Shown piece by piece: positions 9,935 to 18,653 of a stretch of DNA of 64,000 nucleotides. Origin of the DNA: Mesorhizobium sp. LMG 17147 (GTDB lineage Bacteria; Pseudomonadota; Alphaproteobacteria; Rhizobiales; Rhizobiaceae). Below the pieces are notes generated by a model that saw nothing but the letters and a program-made list of their open reading frames with translations, did no database searches and was not told the DNA's origin. The first letter of the stretch is position 1; each line of letters begins with the position of its first letter. Position numbers and translations under genes: made by a program. The DNA lies in NCBI RefSeq assembly GCF_024297145.1, contig NZ_JANCTC010000002.1, forward strand, positions 288,501 to 352,500. The letters are read 5' to 3'.

Positions 9935-10477
9935 GTGAGCGGCAAGGACGAAGCCGAGCTTTCACGGCTGCTGCGGGCCGCGATCGCCGGAGACGAAAGG
10001 GCCTATGCCGACTTTCTGCACCGGATCGCCGCGCTCGTTCGTGGCTTTGCCCGGCGCAAGATCGTGCAGGGTGGGGTGGATCCCGAGGATGTCGTGCAGG
10101 AAACCTTGCTGGCCATTCATGTGAAACGACACACCTGGCGCGATAATGCGCCGGTGCTGCCTTGGGTCTATGCAATAGCCCGCTTCAAGCTGATCGACGC
10201 GTTCCGGCGGCGCGGCCGGCGGATCGAGGTCGAGATCGACGAAATCGCCGAGACCTTTGCCGAGCCGGAATCGGAGACGGTGAGCGAGCGCGACGTCAAC
10301 CGGGCGCTCGACAGCCTGTCGCCGGCACAGCGTTCCGTCGTCTCGGCCGTATCGGTCGAAGGCCGTTCGATCGGCGAGACGGCGGCAAAATTCGGCATCA
10401 GCGAGACGGCTGTGCGGGTGTCACTGCACCGCGGGCTTGCCGCCATTGCCAAACGGTTCGGGGCGAGGCGGGAATAA
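9935..10477 (+). CDS. ECF-family RNA polymerase sigma factor
   Basis: This is a 180-residue ECF sigma factor. Region 2 spans roughly residues 15-85 and includes DPEDVVQETLLAIH and the -10 recognition segment WVYAIARFKLIDAFRRR. Region 4 is C-terminal (LSPAQRSVVSAV, then the helix-turn-helix SIGETAAKFGISETAVRVSLHRG). The GTG start is preceded by GGGGAG. The partner two bases downstream is an NrsF-type membrane anti-sigma factor, placing this with the SigF-like ECFs that respond to oxidative or heavy-metal stress in alphaproteobacteria. The matching promoter upstream suggests positive feedback. Confidence 0.9.
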   Translation: MSGKDEAELSRLLRAAIAGDERAYADFLHRIAALVRGFARRKIVQGGVDPEDVVQETLLAIHVKRHTWRDNAPVLPWVYAIARFKLIDAFRRRGRRIEVEIDEIAETFAEPESETVSERDVNRALDSLSPAQRSVVSAVSVEGRSIGETAAKFGISETAVRVSLHRGLAAIAKRFGARRE

Positions 10478-10479
10478 AA

Positions 10480-11118
10480 ATGAGGACCGAAGATCTCATC
10501 AAGGCGCTCGACGCCGATGCCCGCAGCAAGGCGCTGCCGCTAGGCGCCGCCTGGTGGCTTGCCGCCGGTGCGGCCATGGTGATCGCGGCCGCGGTTTTCT
10601 GGCTGACGATCGGCCCGCGCCCCGACATTGCAATCGCCATGCACACGATGCGGTTCCTGTCCAAATTCGTCTTCACGATCGCTCTTTCGGCCAGCGCCTT
10701 TGCCCTGGTGCATGCGCTGTCGACCCCCGGTGCATCGACCCGCCGAGCGGCAAGCTGGATGATCGCCGCCCCGCTGCTGGTGATTGTGGCCGTGATTCTC
10801 GAACTCTTCGCCGTGCCTGCGTCCGACTGGGGCACACGCCTGGTCGGGACGAACATGGTCATCTGCCTGACCTTCATTCCGTTGATCGGGATCGGCCCGC
10901 TTGCCGTCTTTCTCGCGGTCCTGCGCCATGGCGCGCCGACAAGGCCGGTGCTTGCCGGTGCGGCCGCGGGCCTGCTTGCCGGCGGGCTGGCGGCGACCTT
11001 CTATGCGGCGCATTGCTTCGACGATTCGCCGCTTTTCGTCGGCACCTGGTATACGATCGCGGTCGCCATCCTTGCCGTGCTCGGGGCGCTCGGCGGACGA
11101 CTTTTTGTGCGCTGGTAG
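10480..11118 (+). CDS. NrsF-type (DUF1109) membrane anti-sigma factor
   Basis: This protein of about 212 residues has six predicted TM helices, beginning MRTEDLIKALDADA. It follows the ECF sigma gene by two bases. Short cytoplasmic N-terminus, six TM helices and position next to an ECF gene are the features of the NrsF/DUF1109 family. These proteins hold the sigma factor at the inner membrane until a redox or metal signal. A Cys in AAHCFDD, near the last helices, is a candidate sensing residue; NrsF proteins use conserved Cys. The start ATG at 10480 is set by operon position and the family N-terminus. Confidence 0.85.
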   Translation: MRTEDLIKALDADARSKALPLGAAWWLAAGAAMVIAAAVFWLTIGPRPDIAIAMHTMRFLSKFVFTIALSASAFALVHALSTPGASTRRAASWMIAAPLLVIVAVILELFAVPASDWGTRLVGTNMVICLTFIPLIGIGPLAVFLAVLRHGAPTRPVLAGAAAGLLAGGLAATFYAAHCFDDSPLFVGTWYTIAVAILAVLGALGGRLFVRW

Positions 11119-11127
11119 CGATAAGAA

Positions 11128-12006
11128 TCAGCGTGTCGGAACGGGATGCTCGCCGCGATAGTCGTAAAAGCCGCGCCCGGTCTTGCGTCCGAGCCAGCCG
11201 GCCTCGACATATTTGACCAGCAGCGGGCAGGGGCGGTATTTCGAATCCGACAGTCCGTCATGCAGCACCTGCATGATCGACAGGCAGGTGTCGAGCCCGA
11301 TGAAATCGGCAAGCTGCAGCGGCCCCATCGGATGGTTGGCGCCGAGCTTCATGGCGGTATCGATGGCGTCGACCGAGCCGACACCTTCATAGAGCGTGTA
11401 GATCGCCTCGTTGATCATCGGCAGCAGGATGCGGTTGACGATAAAGGCCGGGAAATCCTCCGAGACGGTGATCGTCTTGTCGAGCTGCTTCACATAGGTT
11501 TTTGCCGCCTCGAAGGTCTGGTCCTCGGTGGCGATGCCGCGCACCAGTTCGACCAGCTTCATCACCGGAACCGGATTCATGAAATGTATGCCGATGAAGC
11601 GTTCCGGCCGGTCGGTCTGCGAAGCCAGCCGTGTGATCGAGATCGATGACGTGTTCGTCGCCAGGATGGCCTCGGGGTTGAGCTGCGGGCAGAGCTGGGC
11701 ATAGATCTTGCGCTTGACCGTCTCGTCCTCGGTCGCTGCTTCGATCACCAGATCGGCCCCCGCAAGGTCGGCCATGGCCGGTGCCGCCGAAATGCGCGCC
11801 ATCGCCTCATTGCGCAGCTTTTCCTCCAGTTTGCCGGAGCCGACCTGACGGGCCATGTTGCCGCTGATCGTAGCGATGCCCTTTTCGATGCGGTCGGGCG
11901 AAATATCGTAAACCAGCACCTTATAGCCCGCCAGCGCCGACACATGGGCGATGCCGCCGCCCATCTGGCCCGCGCCGATGATGCCGATCGTCTCGATCTT
12001 GCTCAT
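11128..12006 (-). CDS. 3-hydroxybutyryl-CoA dehydrogenase
   Basis: This 292-residue enzyme oxidises 3-hydroxyacyl-CoA to 3-oxoacyl-CoA with NAD, in butyrate and polyhydroxybutyrate metabolism. The N-terminal Rossmann motif is [13 protein letters not shown]. The catalytic His region is [17 protein letters not shown], followed by the C-terminal dimerisation domain ([26 protein letters not shown]). The start is ATG 12006, where the family N-terminus begins; the frame extends a further 16 codons without support. It lies downstream of etfBA, a common arrangement, since ETF accepts electrons from acyl-CoA dehydrogenases. A terminator-like hairpin separates it from etfA. Confidence 0.92.
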   Translation of the reverse strand: MSKIETIGIIGAGQMGGGIAHVSALAGYKVLVYDISPDRIEKGIATISGNMARQVGSGKLEEKLRNEAMARISAAPAMADLAGADLVIEAATEDETVKRKIYAQLCPQLNPEAILATNTSSISITRLASQTDRPERFIGIHFMNPVPVMKLVELVRGIATEDQTFEAAKTYVKQLDKTITVSEDFPAFIVNRILLPMINEAIYTLYEGVGSVDAIDTAMKLGANHPMGPLQLADFIGLDTCLSIMQVLHDGLSDSKYRPCPLLVKYVEAGWLGRKTGRGFYDYRGEHPVPTR

Positions 12007-12057
12007 TACCCGATCCCGTCGAGGCCTTTGCGGCCCGTTTTTTGTGCAGTGCAAACT

Positions 12058-12090
12058 AAAAGGGCGGGGCGACTTCGTCTACCCCACCCC
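12058..12090 (-). terminator. Terminator-like hairpin between etfA and the hydroxybutyryl-CoA dehydrogenase gene
   Basis: On the minus strand GGGTGGGG pairs with CCCCGCCC (one G-T pair). An inner GAC-GAA-GTC stem sits in the loop, and TTTT follows directly. It lies in the gap between etfA and the dehydrogenase gene, so it would end or attenuate the etfBA message before that gene. Confidence 0.55.
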
Positions 12091-12120
12091 TCGGAATTTA
12101 ATACGCTTTGGCAGAAGGCG

Positions 12121-13050
12121 TCAAAGCGCCTTTTGCAGTTCCGGCAGAATGACGAAGAGATCGCCGACGAGACCGTAGTCGGCGACCTGGAAGATCGGCG
12201 CCTCCTCGTCCTTGTTGATGGCAACGATCACCTTCGAATCCTTCATGCCAGCAAGGTGCTGGATGGCACCGGAGATGCCGACGGCAATATAAAGGTCGGG
12301 CGCTACCACCTTGCCGGTCTGGCCGACCTGCCAGTCGTTCGGCGCATAGCCGGCATCGACGGCGGCGCGAGATGCGCCAACCGCCGCACCGAGCTTGTCG
12401 GCGACCGGCAGGATGACCTCCTGGAACTTCTCGGAGGAGCCCAGCGCGCGGCCACCCGAGATGATGATCTTGGCCGAGGTCAGCTCTGGACGGTCGGTCT
12501 CGGAGAGCTTGTTCTCGACAAAGCTCGACAGGCCGGGATTGGCCGCCGCCTGAACCATCTCGACCGGCGCGGAACCACCCTCGGGTGCGGCCTGGAAGGA
12601 AGCGGTGCGCACCGTGATGACCTTCTTGGCGTCACTCGACTGCACCGTCTGGATGGCGTTGCCGGCATAGATCGGCCGCTTGAAGGTGTCGGGCGACAAG
12701 ACTTCGATGATTTCCGATATCTGGGCGACATCGAGCAGCGCCGCCACGCGGGGCGCGACGTTCTTGCCCGACGAGGTCGCCGGCGCGATGATCGTCTCGT
12801 ATGGCTCAGCAAGCGAAACGACGAGTGCCGCCAGCGGTTCGGCGAGACGCTCGGTCAGTTCGTCAGCGTCGGCGAGCAGCACCTTGGTAACGCCCTTGAG
12901 CTTGGCGGCTGCGTCCGCTGCCGGCTTGGCATCTTTGCCGGCAACCAGCACATGCACGTCCGAACCGATCTGCAGCGCCGCCGAAAGCGCCTTGGCGGTC
13001 TGGTCGGAAAGCGCAGCGTTGTCGTGTTCGGCAATCAGAAGAATAGCCAT
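12121..13050 (-). CDS. etfA: Electron transfer flavoprotein alpha subunit
   Basis: This is the 309-residue alpha subunit of ETF, which carries FAD and passes electrons from acyl-CoA dehydrogenases to ETF-ubiquinone oxidoreductase. The N-terminus [11 protein letters not shown] and the FAD-binding C-terminal half ([35 protein letters not shown], then [20 protein letters not shown]) are canonical. It is encoded after etfB on the same strand, but the two are separated by a ~155-base gap filled by a palindromic repeat. Confidence 0.95.
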   Translation of the reverse strand: MAILLIAEHDNAALSDQTAKALSAALQIGSDVHVLVAGKDAKPAADAAAKLKGVTKVLLADADELTERLAEPLAALVVSLAEPYETIIAPATSSGKNVAPRVAALLDVAQISEIIEVLSPDTFKRPIYAGNAIQTVQSSDAKKVITVRTASFQAAPEGGSAPVEMVQAAANPGLSSFVENKLSETDRPELTSAKIIISGGRALGSSEKFQEVILPVADKLGAAVGASRAAVDAGYAPNDWQVGQTGKVVAPDLYIAVGISGAIQHLAGMKDSKVIVAINKDEEAPIFQVADYGLVGDLFVILPELQKAL

Positions 13051-13072
13051 GATGTTTTCCTGACTTTCGTCT

Positions 13073-13203
13073 TCGAGGCTCCTGAAATCCGGTCAGGCCG
13101 AGTCGAAAACGGTTGGTTTCGAGAACCGGAGCGGAGCGTACTTCAGTACGTGGGCACCGGAAGCGGAGACACCGGCCGTTTGCCGGCCGGCCTCATCGGA
13201 ATT
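13073..13203 (-). repeat. Dispersed palindromic repeat, family A copy 1 (inside etfBA)
   Basis: The 155-base gap between etfB and etfA is filled by this element. Outer inverted ends lie near 13083-13103 and 13183-13203 (GAAATCCGGTCAGGCCG against the complement of CGGCCTCATCGGAATTC). The core, read on the minus strand, is CCGGTGCCCACGTAC, a short loop, then GTACGCTCCGCTCCGG and TTCTCGAAACC. The same core occurs at 21102-21142 and 50605-50651. It would be transcribed as a large hairpin between the two cistrons. Confidence 0.65.
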
Positions 13204-13205
13204 CC

Positions 13206-13955
13206 TTAGAGCACGCCGGCTTCGTTCTTCAGCTTGTCGACCAGTTCGGCGACGGTCTTGACCTTGACGCCCGCCTTGCGGCCGCCCGGCTCCTCGGTTT
13301 TGATCACCTTCAGCCGCGGCTTGACGTCGGCGCCGTAGTCGGCAGGGCTCTTCTCGTCGAGCGGCTTCTTCTTGGCCTTCATGATGTTGGGCAGCGACGC
13401 GTAGCGTGGCTGGTTCAGCCGCAAATCCGCCGTGACGATTGCCGGCATCTTCAGTTCCAGCGTCTGCAGGCCGCCATCGACCTCGCGCGTCACCATGGCC
13501 TTGTCACCGTCGAGCACGATCTTGGAGGCGAAGGTGCCCTGCGCCCAGCCGAGAAGTGCGGCCAGCATCTGGCCGGTCTGGTTGGAATCGTCGTCGATCG
13601 CCTGCTTGCCGAGAATGACAAGGCCGGGCTGTTCTGCCTCGACGACGCCCTTCAGCACCTTGGCGACGCCCAGCGGCTCAGTCTGCTCGTCGGTCTTGAC
13701 CAGGATGGCGCGGTCGGCGCCCATGGCGAGCGCCGTGCGCAAGGTCTCCTGTGCCTGCTGCGGCCCGATCGACACGACGATGATCTCTTCGGCCTTACCA
13801 GCTTCCTTCAGCCGGATCGCCTCTTCCACCGCGATCTCGTCGAACGGGTTCATCGCCATCTTGACGTTGGCGAGTTCCACCGCCGAACCGTCCGCTTTCA
13901 CCCGGACCTTGACGTTCGCATCCACAACCCGCTTCACGGGCACAAGGATCTTCAT
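13206..13955 (-). CDS. etfB: Electron transfer flavoprotein beta subunit
   Basis: This is the 249-residue beta subunit of ETF, which binds AMP. The start ATG 13955 gives the family N-terminus [12 protein letters not shown] and is preceded by AGAGGTGA; the frame runs further up to 14072 without support. Other family marks are [17 protein letters not shown], the [15 protein letters not shown] segment and [21 protein letters not shown]. It is first in the etfBA operon. Confidence 0.95.
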   Translation of the reverse strand: MKILVPVKRVVDANVKVRVKADGSAVELANVKMAMNPFDEIAVEEAIRLKEAGKAEEIIVVSIGPQQAQETLRTALAMGADRAILVKTDEQTEPLGVAKVLKGVVEAEQPGLVILGKQAIDDDSNQTGQMLAALLGWAQGTFASKIVLDGDKAMVTREVDGGLQTLELKMPAIVTADLRLNQPRYASLPNIMKAKKKPLDEKSPADYGADVKPRLKVIKTEEPGGRKAGVKVKTVAELVDKLKNEAGVL

Positions 13956-14160
13956 TTGCCTGTCACCTCTTTCACGATAGTCTCTCACGCGCGTCGGACG
14001 CGCTATAGCAGCGTGCACCTCTTCAGAGTTGTCGAAAGCCGACATTCCGGACGGAATTCTGGTCTTCGCCACGCCAGTAGGGTGGCGCTTCCGTAGTTGC
14101 GGCGACCCCGCGCGTCAATATCCGGCGCACTCGGATCCTCGGCGAAGCACTCAAATCAGT

Positions 14161-14964
14161 TCAGTCCGGACCGGAAACGCTTCCCCGGCCCCAGCGCGGC
14201 GCCTGCTGCGCAGGTTGCGGTTCGCTTGGCGCCGGCTCTACGGCAACGGGCACATGGCCGGCGACCACCACAGTCTCTTCATCCGCAGCGGCGAGCAGCG
14301 GCACGCCGCGGCTGCGCAAGACAAGCACCAGCACGGCTCCGGCGATGATGCCGCCGATATGGCAGGCCCAGGAGACCTGATCCTCGCCTCCCTGGGCAAA
14401 CATGAAGATCTGGAACAGGATCCACAGGATGAGCGGGATGAAAGCCGGGATACGCAACGGGATGCGGGCGAAGGCCAGCACCCACACCTTCACGCGCGGA
14501 TAAAGGATCAGATAGGCAGCGACGACACCGGCGATGGCGCCCGACGCGCCGATCAGCGGCACTTGCGAATCCCAGGCCACCAGACCCTGGAAGAAAGCGC
14601 CGGCAATGGCGCAAAGCAGGTAGAAGATGAGGTAGCGGATGTGGCCGAGTGCATCCTCGACATTGTCGCCGAATACCCACAGGAAAAGCATGTTGCCGCC
14701 GAGGTGGAAGATATCCGCGTGCAGGAAGGAATAAGTCAGGTAGCTCAGGCTCTCGGGAATGACGACGAATTGCGGAGCGAGCTCGACGCTGTCATGCACG
14801 ACCGACGGGATGAAGCCGAGGCCCAGCACCGCGGCGTTGGAGAAGTCCTCACCGCCAAGCGTGGTGACAAGGTAGATCAACACATTGAGCGCGATTAGGC
14901 CGATGGTCACATATTGCAGCTTGATGTGCCGCAGCCTGTTGGTGTCGTAAAGCGGGATGAACAT
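14161..14964 (-). CDS. Rhomboid-family intramembrane serine protease
   Basis: This polytopic protein of 267 residues begins MFIPLYDTN. It carries the rhomboid signatures: HLGGNMLFLWVFG (residues 87-99), the catalytic Ser141 in IGASGAIAG, and the catalytic His202 in ACHIGGIIAG. These indicate an active protease that cuts TM substrates within the inner membrane. The C-terminal tail is cytoplasmic and Pro/Glu-rich. The start ATG 14964 is 23 bases after the end of the adenosyltransferase gene on the same strand, so the two may be co-transcribed. The substrate is unknown. Confidence 0.9.
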   Translation of the reverse strand: MFIPLYDTNRLRHIKLQYVTIGLIALNVLIYLVTTLGGEDFSNAAVLGLGFIPSVVHDSVELAPQFVVIPESLSYLTYSFLHADIFHLGGNMLFLWVFGDNVEDALGHIRYLIFYLLCAIAGAFFQGLVAWDSQVPLIGASGAIAGVVAAYLILYPRVKVWVLAFARIPLRIPAFIPLILWILFQIFMFAQGGEDQVSWACHIGGIIAGAVLVLVLRSRGVPLLAAADEETVVVAGHVPVAVEPAPSEPQPAQQAPRWGRGSVSGPD

Positions 14965-14986
14965 CGGGTCCCCAGCTCGGCGGATT

Positions 14987-15568
14987 TCAGCGGTTCTTGC
15001 CAGGAACCCATAGCACGTCGGCGTTTCCGTTGTCATTGACCGCGCGCGCGGCAACGAACAGGAAGTCCGAGACGCGGTTGATGTACCTTATTGCCTCGCG
15101 GTTGACGGGCTCGTTTGGGTCTTGCGACAGCGCCACCATGATGCGCTCGGCGCGGCGCGCGACCGTGCGGGCGAGGTGAAGGGCGGCAGCGGCCGGCGTG
15201 CCGCCATTGAGCACGAAGGATTTGAGCGGCTGCAGATTTTTGTTGAGGAGGTCGATGTCCTGTTCGACGCGGTCGGTCTGCGAGGCTACGATGCGCAGCG
15301 GCTCGTAGTCCAGCGGCTTGCCATTATCGGGAACTGCCAGATCGGCGCCGAGATCGAAAAGATCGTTCTGGATGCGGCCGAGCATCGCATCGATCGCCGG
15401 ATTTACTGCCGCTGTATGGATGCGGGCCATGCCGATGCAGGCATTGGCCTCGTCGACCGTGCCGTAGGCGTCGATGCGAAGGTCGGATTTCAGCCGCCGC
15501 TCGCCGGAGCCGAGACCGGTGGTGCCGTCGTCGCCAGTGCGGGTGTAGATCTTGTTGAGCTTGACCAA
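14987..15568 (-). CDS. Cob(I)alamin adenosyltransferase (PduO type)
   Basis: This 193-residue ATP:cob(I)alamin adenosyltransferase makes coenzyme B12 from reduced corrinoids. The N-terminal ATP-binding motif YTRTGDDGTTGLGSGER is diagnostic for the PduO family. FVLNGGTPAAAALHLARTVARRAER and the NREAIRYINRVSDFLFVAAR stretch complete the trimeric helical fold. The start is TTG 15568, placed 5 bases after GGGAGGT. It lies between a HIG1-type gene and the rhomboid gene, an arrangement common in rhizobia. Confidence 0.93.
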   Translation of the reverse strand: MVKLNKIYTRTGDDGTTGLGSGERRLKSDLRIDAYGTVDEANACIGMARIHTAAVNPAIDAMLGRIQNDLFDLGADLAVPDNGKPLDYEPLRIVASQTDRVEQDIDLLNKNLQPLKSFVLNGGTPAAAALHLARTVARRAERIMVALSQDPNEPVNREAIRYINRVSDFLFVAARAVNDNGNADVLWVPGKNR

Positions 15569-15593
15569 GGGGTACCTCCCGGCTGGTGCTGCG

Positions 15594-15785
15594 TCACTTA
15601 CGGGTGAAATACACCGCCAGCATGATCAGCACCAAGGCCACGAACTGCAAGAGCACGCGCGTCTGCATCAGCTTGTTGGAGGTCATGCTGGAGCCGCCGC
15701 GCATCATGTTGATGAGGCCGCGGATCAGCACGATCACCACTGCGACCATGACAAGAACGGCGAGGATGTTGAAGACGGTTGCCAT
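15594..15785 (-). CDS. Small twin-TM HIG1-domain protein
   Basis: This 63-residue protein has two TM helices around a short loop (RGGSSMTSNKLMQTRVLLQ). The loop matches the bacterial HIG1 domain, whose mitochondrial relatives assist assembly of respiratory supercomplexes and cytochrome oxidase. A role in respiratory-chain assembly is inferred from the family. It lies 26 bases upstream of the adenosyltransferase gene on the same strand and is probably part of that transcript. Confidence 0.8.
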   Translation of the reverse strand: MATVFNILAVLVMVAVVIVLIRGLINMMRGGSSMTSNKLMQTRVLLQFVALVLIMLAVYFTRK

Positions 15786-15808
15786 GATGTGTTCCAGATG
15801 AATTGCGT

Positions 15809-16675
15809 TCAGGCGCGTTTGGCGAGCAGACGGTAGAGTGCAGATGCCGGCAGGATGCGTTTAAGGATCGCGCCGATCCTGGCCGGCACTGTTACCACAT
15901 AATGCGGGCGCGGGCGCCGCGACAGAAGCGCATGGTGCAAGGCGGCATAAACCACCTCCGGCCCGGGCTTCAGCCGCGATGTGCTGCCGCCGGCCCGCAG
16001 GCGTTTGAGTTGCGCCGCATAGGCGAGGCGATGAACGGAATTCTCGTGATCGATATTCGCCAGGAACCATGCGAGGCTGTTGCTGGCGATCTTCGATTTT
16101 ACCGGCCCCGGCTCGATCAGCGAAACATGGATGCCGCTACCCCGGAGTTCTTGATAGAGGGACAGCATCAGCCCTTCGATAGCGTGCTTCGATGCCGAGT
16201 AGGCGCCGCGAAAAGGCACCGGCGCGAGGCCGAGGATCGACGAGCAATGAACGAGACGACCATGGCCCTGGCGGCGCATCACCGGTACGACGCGGCGAGT
16301 GAGATCATGCCAGCCAAAGACATTGGCCTCGAACTGCTGCCGTAAAGCCTCGACCGGCAGGTCCTCGACGGCGCCGGGCTGTCCGTACGCGCCATTGTTG
16401 AAGAGCGCATCGAGCCGGCCGCCGGTCCGTTCCAGCACCGACGCCACCAGCGCCTCGATCGATCCAGGCTCGGTGTAGTCCAGATAAAAGGCCTCGATGC
16501 CGTCGGCCTCGAGCGCTGCGATATCTTCGGGCTTTCGGGCCGTTGCGAACACCCGCCAGCCTTCCTTCTTAAGAGCATGGGCGCAATAGGCGCCTATACC
16601 GGAAGAGGCACCTGTGACAATGATGGTGCGCAACTCTTTTCCGGGAGGAATGGTGGTTTGACCTAGGGTTGTCAT
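15809..16675 (-). CDS. SDR-family oxidoreductase
   Basis: This 288-residue short-chain dehydrogenase shows the cofactor motif VTGASSGIGAYCA near residue 20, the NNGAYG segment in the NNAG position, and the catalytic pair in YSASKHA. The N-terminus (TIIVTGASSGIG after ~16 residues) and the basic C-terminal region suggest a classical SDR acting on a hydrophobic substrate. The exact substrate cannot be read from sequence. The gene is 23 bases upstream of the HIG1-type gene on the same strand. Confidence 0.88.
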   Translation of the reverse strand: MTTLGQTTIPPGKELRTIIVTGASSGIGAYCAHALKKEGWRVFATARKPEDIAALEADGIEAFYLDYTEPGSIEALVASVLERTGGRLDALFNNGAYGQPGAVEDLPVEALRQQFEANVFGWHDLTRRVVPVMRRQGHGRLVHCSSILGLAPVPFRGAYSASKHAIEGLMLSLYQELRGSGIHVSLIEPGPVKSKIASNSLAWFLANIDHENSVHRLAYAAQLKRLRAGGSTSRLKPGPEVVYAALHHALLSRRPRPHYVVTVPARIGAILKRILPASALYRLLAKRA

Positions 16676-16732
16676 TTACTGCAAACCCTTCCCATATTCG
16701 CGGCGTCCGGACAATCGAAGGGAACGCGGTTC

Positions 16733-17584
16733 TTGTTGCGGAAGATCGTAGCCCTTAAACGCGTCCTCTACGACGCGCTCGGCCATTTCAACACCGACGA
16801 CGGCTGGGCAATGGCCAGCCATCTGGCGATCACCGCGCTGATGGCGCTTTTTCCTTTCCTGATCTTCGCTACGACGCTGGCGAGTTTTTTCGGCGCGCAG
16901 GCCTTCGCCGACACCGCCGTGCACCTTGTGTTCGACACATGGCCCGAGCAGATCGCCAAACCGATCGCGCGCGAAGTGCTCAACGTGCTTACCGTTAGGC
17001 GCAGCGACCTGTTGACGTACGGTATCGTGCTTGCCGGATACTTCGCCTCGAACGGCATCGAGGCGCTGCGGACTTCGCTCAACCGTGCCTATCGTGTCTC
17101 GGAAACGCGGGGCATCATCTACCGGCGGGTGCAGAGCATCATCTTCGTGCTGATCGCGACGGCGGGGTTTTTGGCGATCAGCGTGCTGCTGGTCTTCGCG
17201 CCGTTGCTGGCACGGCTGGCCGAGTCGCATTTCGAATGGATAAAGCCCTACATGGGCACGATCACGCTGTGGCGTTACGTCATCGCCTCGGTCGTCATCA
17301 TCGGCGGCCTGTTCGCCGTGCATTTCTGGTTGCCGGCCGGCAAGCGCCGCTTCGTCTCCATCGTGCCGGGCATCATCTTCACACTGATCGGCTGGCTTAT
17401 CGGGTCGACCATCTTCGCCGCCTATCTCGATCATTTCTCGTCCTATGTGACGACCTATGCCGGCCTCGCCTCGATCATGATCGCCGTCGTATTCCTCTAT
17501 ATCGTCTCGGCGATCTTCATCCTCGGTGGCGAGCTCAACGCCGCGATCAGCCGCTATTTAGAGGCGCGTGCGAGAGTCGGCTGA
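16733..17584 (+). CDS. YihY/BrkB-family inner-membrane protein
   Basis: This 283-residue protein has about six TM helices and the YihY/BrkB family pattern: DDGWAMASHLAITALMALFPFLIF near the N-terminus, GIEALRTSLNRAYRV in the middle, and YASIMIAVVFLYIVSAIFILGGELNA-like sequence near the end. The old label RNase BN is wrong for this family, which is an integral membrane family of unclear, possibly transport-related, function. The start is TTG 16733. The gene is divergent from the SDR. Confidence 0.85.
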   Translation: MLRKIVALKRVLYDALGHFNTDDGWAMASHLAITALMALFPFLIFATTLASFFGAQAFADTAVHLVFDTWPEQIAKPIAREVLNVLTVRRSDLLTYGIVLAGYFASNGIEALRTSLNRAYRVSETRGIIYRRVQSIIFVLIATAGFLAISVLLVFAPLLARLAESHFEWIKPYMGTITLWRYVIASVVIIGGLFAVHFWLPAGKRRFVSIVPGIIFTLIGWLIGSTIFAAYLDHFSSYVTTYAGLASIMIAVVFLYIVSAIFILGGELNAAISRYLEARARVG

Positions 17585-17589
17585 GTTAA

Positions 17590-17634
17590 GCATGATCTTT
17601 TCCGAAAACCGGTTCCCACTTTTTGGGATCATGC
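17590..17634. repeat. Rhizobial palindromic repeat, family B copy 1
   Basis: GCATGATC at 17590-17597 and GATCATGC at 17627-17634 bracket TTTTCCGAAAACCGG and a TCCCACTTTTTGG segment. A diverged copy lies at 56886-56947. The element sits between two convergent genes and contains the stop codon (TGA, minus strand) of the DMT transporter. Confidence 0.65.
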
Positions 17635-18504
17635 TTTTGGCGGCTGAGCGGTCGCCAGCCCGACGCCGAGCGTCGCGATTGCCATGCCGGCGATCTGGAG
17701 CGGGCTCAACTGCTCACCGAACAATGCCCAGGCGATGACCGCGGTGACGGCCGGCACGAGGTAAAACAGCGAGGCGACCTTCGACATCTCGCCGTCGCGG
17801 ATCATCACCATCAACAGGAAGATGGCGCCGATCGACAGCACCAGCACGAGCCAGGCCATGGCGAAAATCAGTTCGCCGTTGACGATGACCGTTCGGGTCT
17901 CGAAGGCGAACGAGGCCAGAGCCATCACCGATGCGCCGCCGACATATTGCCAGAACGTGGCAGCCACCAGATCGCCGCCGGAGGCGAAACGCTTCTGCCA
18001 GATCGTGCCCGCACTCATGCCGAGTACGGAGACCAGCGAGGCGCCCAGTGTTTCGGCCGTCACCCCGCCGCCGAGCGCGCCGAGCTTCGGCCAGAGCACG
18101 ATTACCACGCCGATCAACCCTAGACCGAGACCGGCCCAGTGGCGCGGCAGGATGGCCTCGCCCAGAAGCCGGCCGGCGAGCACTGCCGTGATCAGCGGCT
18201 GCAGGCCGACGATCAGGGCTGAAAGCCCAGCGGGCATGCCCCGGTGGATGGCCCAGAACACGCCGCCGAGATAGACCCCATGCATCAGGATGCCGGCGCC
18301 GGTCGCGTGCAGCGCCTCATCACGGGTGGCGCGGCTCGAACCTAATGCGGCCATCAAAGCGACAAGCAGGATTGCGGCCAGGACAAAGCGCGCGGCCAGG
18401 AAAGTAAAGGGCTCCGCCCACGGCATGGCATAGCGCGCGCCGATGAAGCCGGTCGCCCACAGGACGACGAAAGAGGCGGGGATGAACCGCTTGAGGCTGT
18501 GCAT
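17629..18504 (-). CDS. DMT/EamA-family transporter
   Basis: This 291-residue protein has ten TM helices and two EamA repeats (LWATGFIGARYAMPWAEPF in the first, FYLVPAVTAVIAWALFGEQLSPLQIAG in the second). It is a drug/metabolite exporter of unknown substrate. The start is taken at ATG 18504 (MHSLKRFIPASF); the upstream extension to 18576 has no support. The C-terminus ends PPKA, with the last codons and the stop provided by the family B repeat. Confidence 0.88.
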   Translation of the reverse strand: MHSLKRFIPASFVVLWATGFIGARYAMPWAEPFTFLAARFVLAAILLVALMAALGSSRATRDEALHATGAGILMHGVYLGGVFWAIHRGMPAGLSALIVGLQPLITAVLAGRLLGEAILPRHWAGLGLGLIGVVIVLWPKLGALGGGVTAETLGASLVSVLGMSAGTIWQKRFASGGDLVAATFWQYVGGASVMALASFAFETRTVIVNGELIFAMAWLVLVLSIGAIFLLMVMIRDGEMSKVASLFYLVPAVTAVIAWALFGEQLSPLQIAGMAIATLGVGLATAQPPKA

Positions 18505-18653
18505 TTTCAGGAGGCCGCGGTGAATTCGGGTGAGGGATCGACTGCGGCGACTGCTTAATGCCGTTCGGGCCGGCAAGCAAAACCAAACGGTTGATCCATA
18601 GAGTCATTTGAATTGAAGGAGCGCCATTGATGGCCGTCAGCTCGCCGGTCTAG

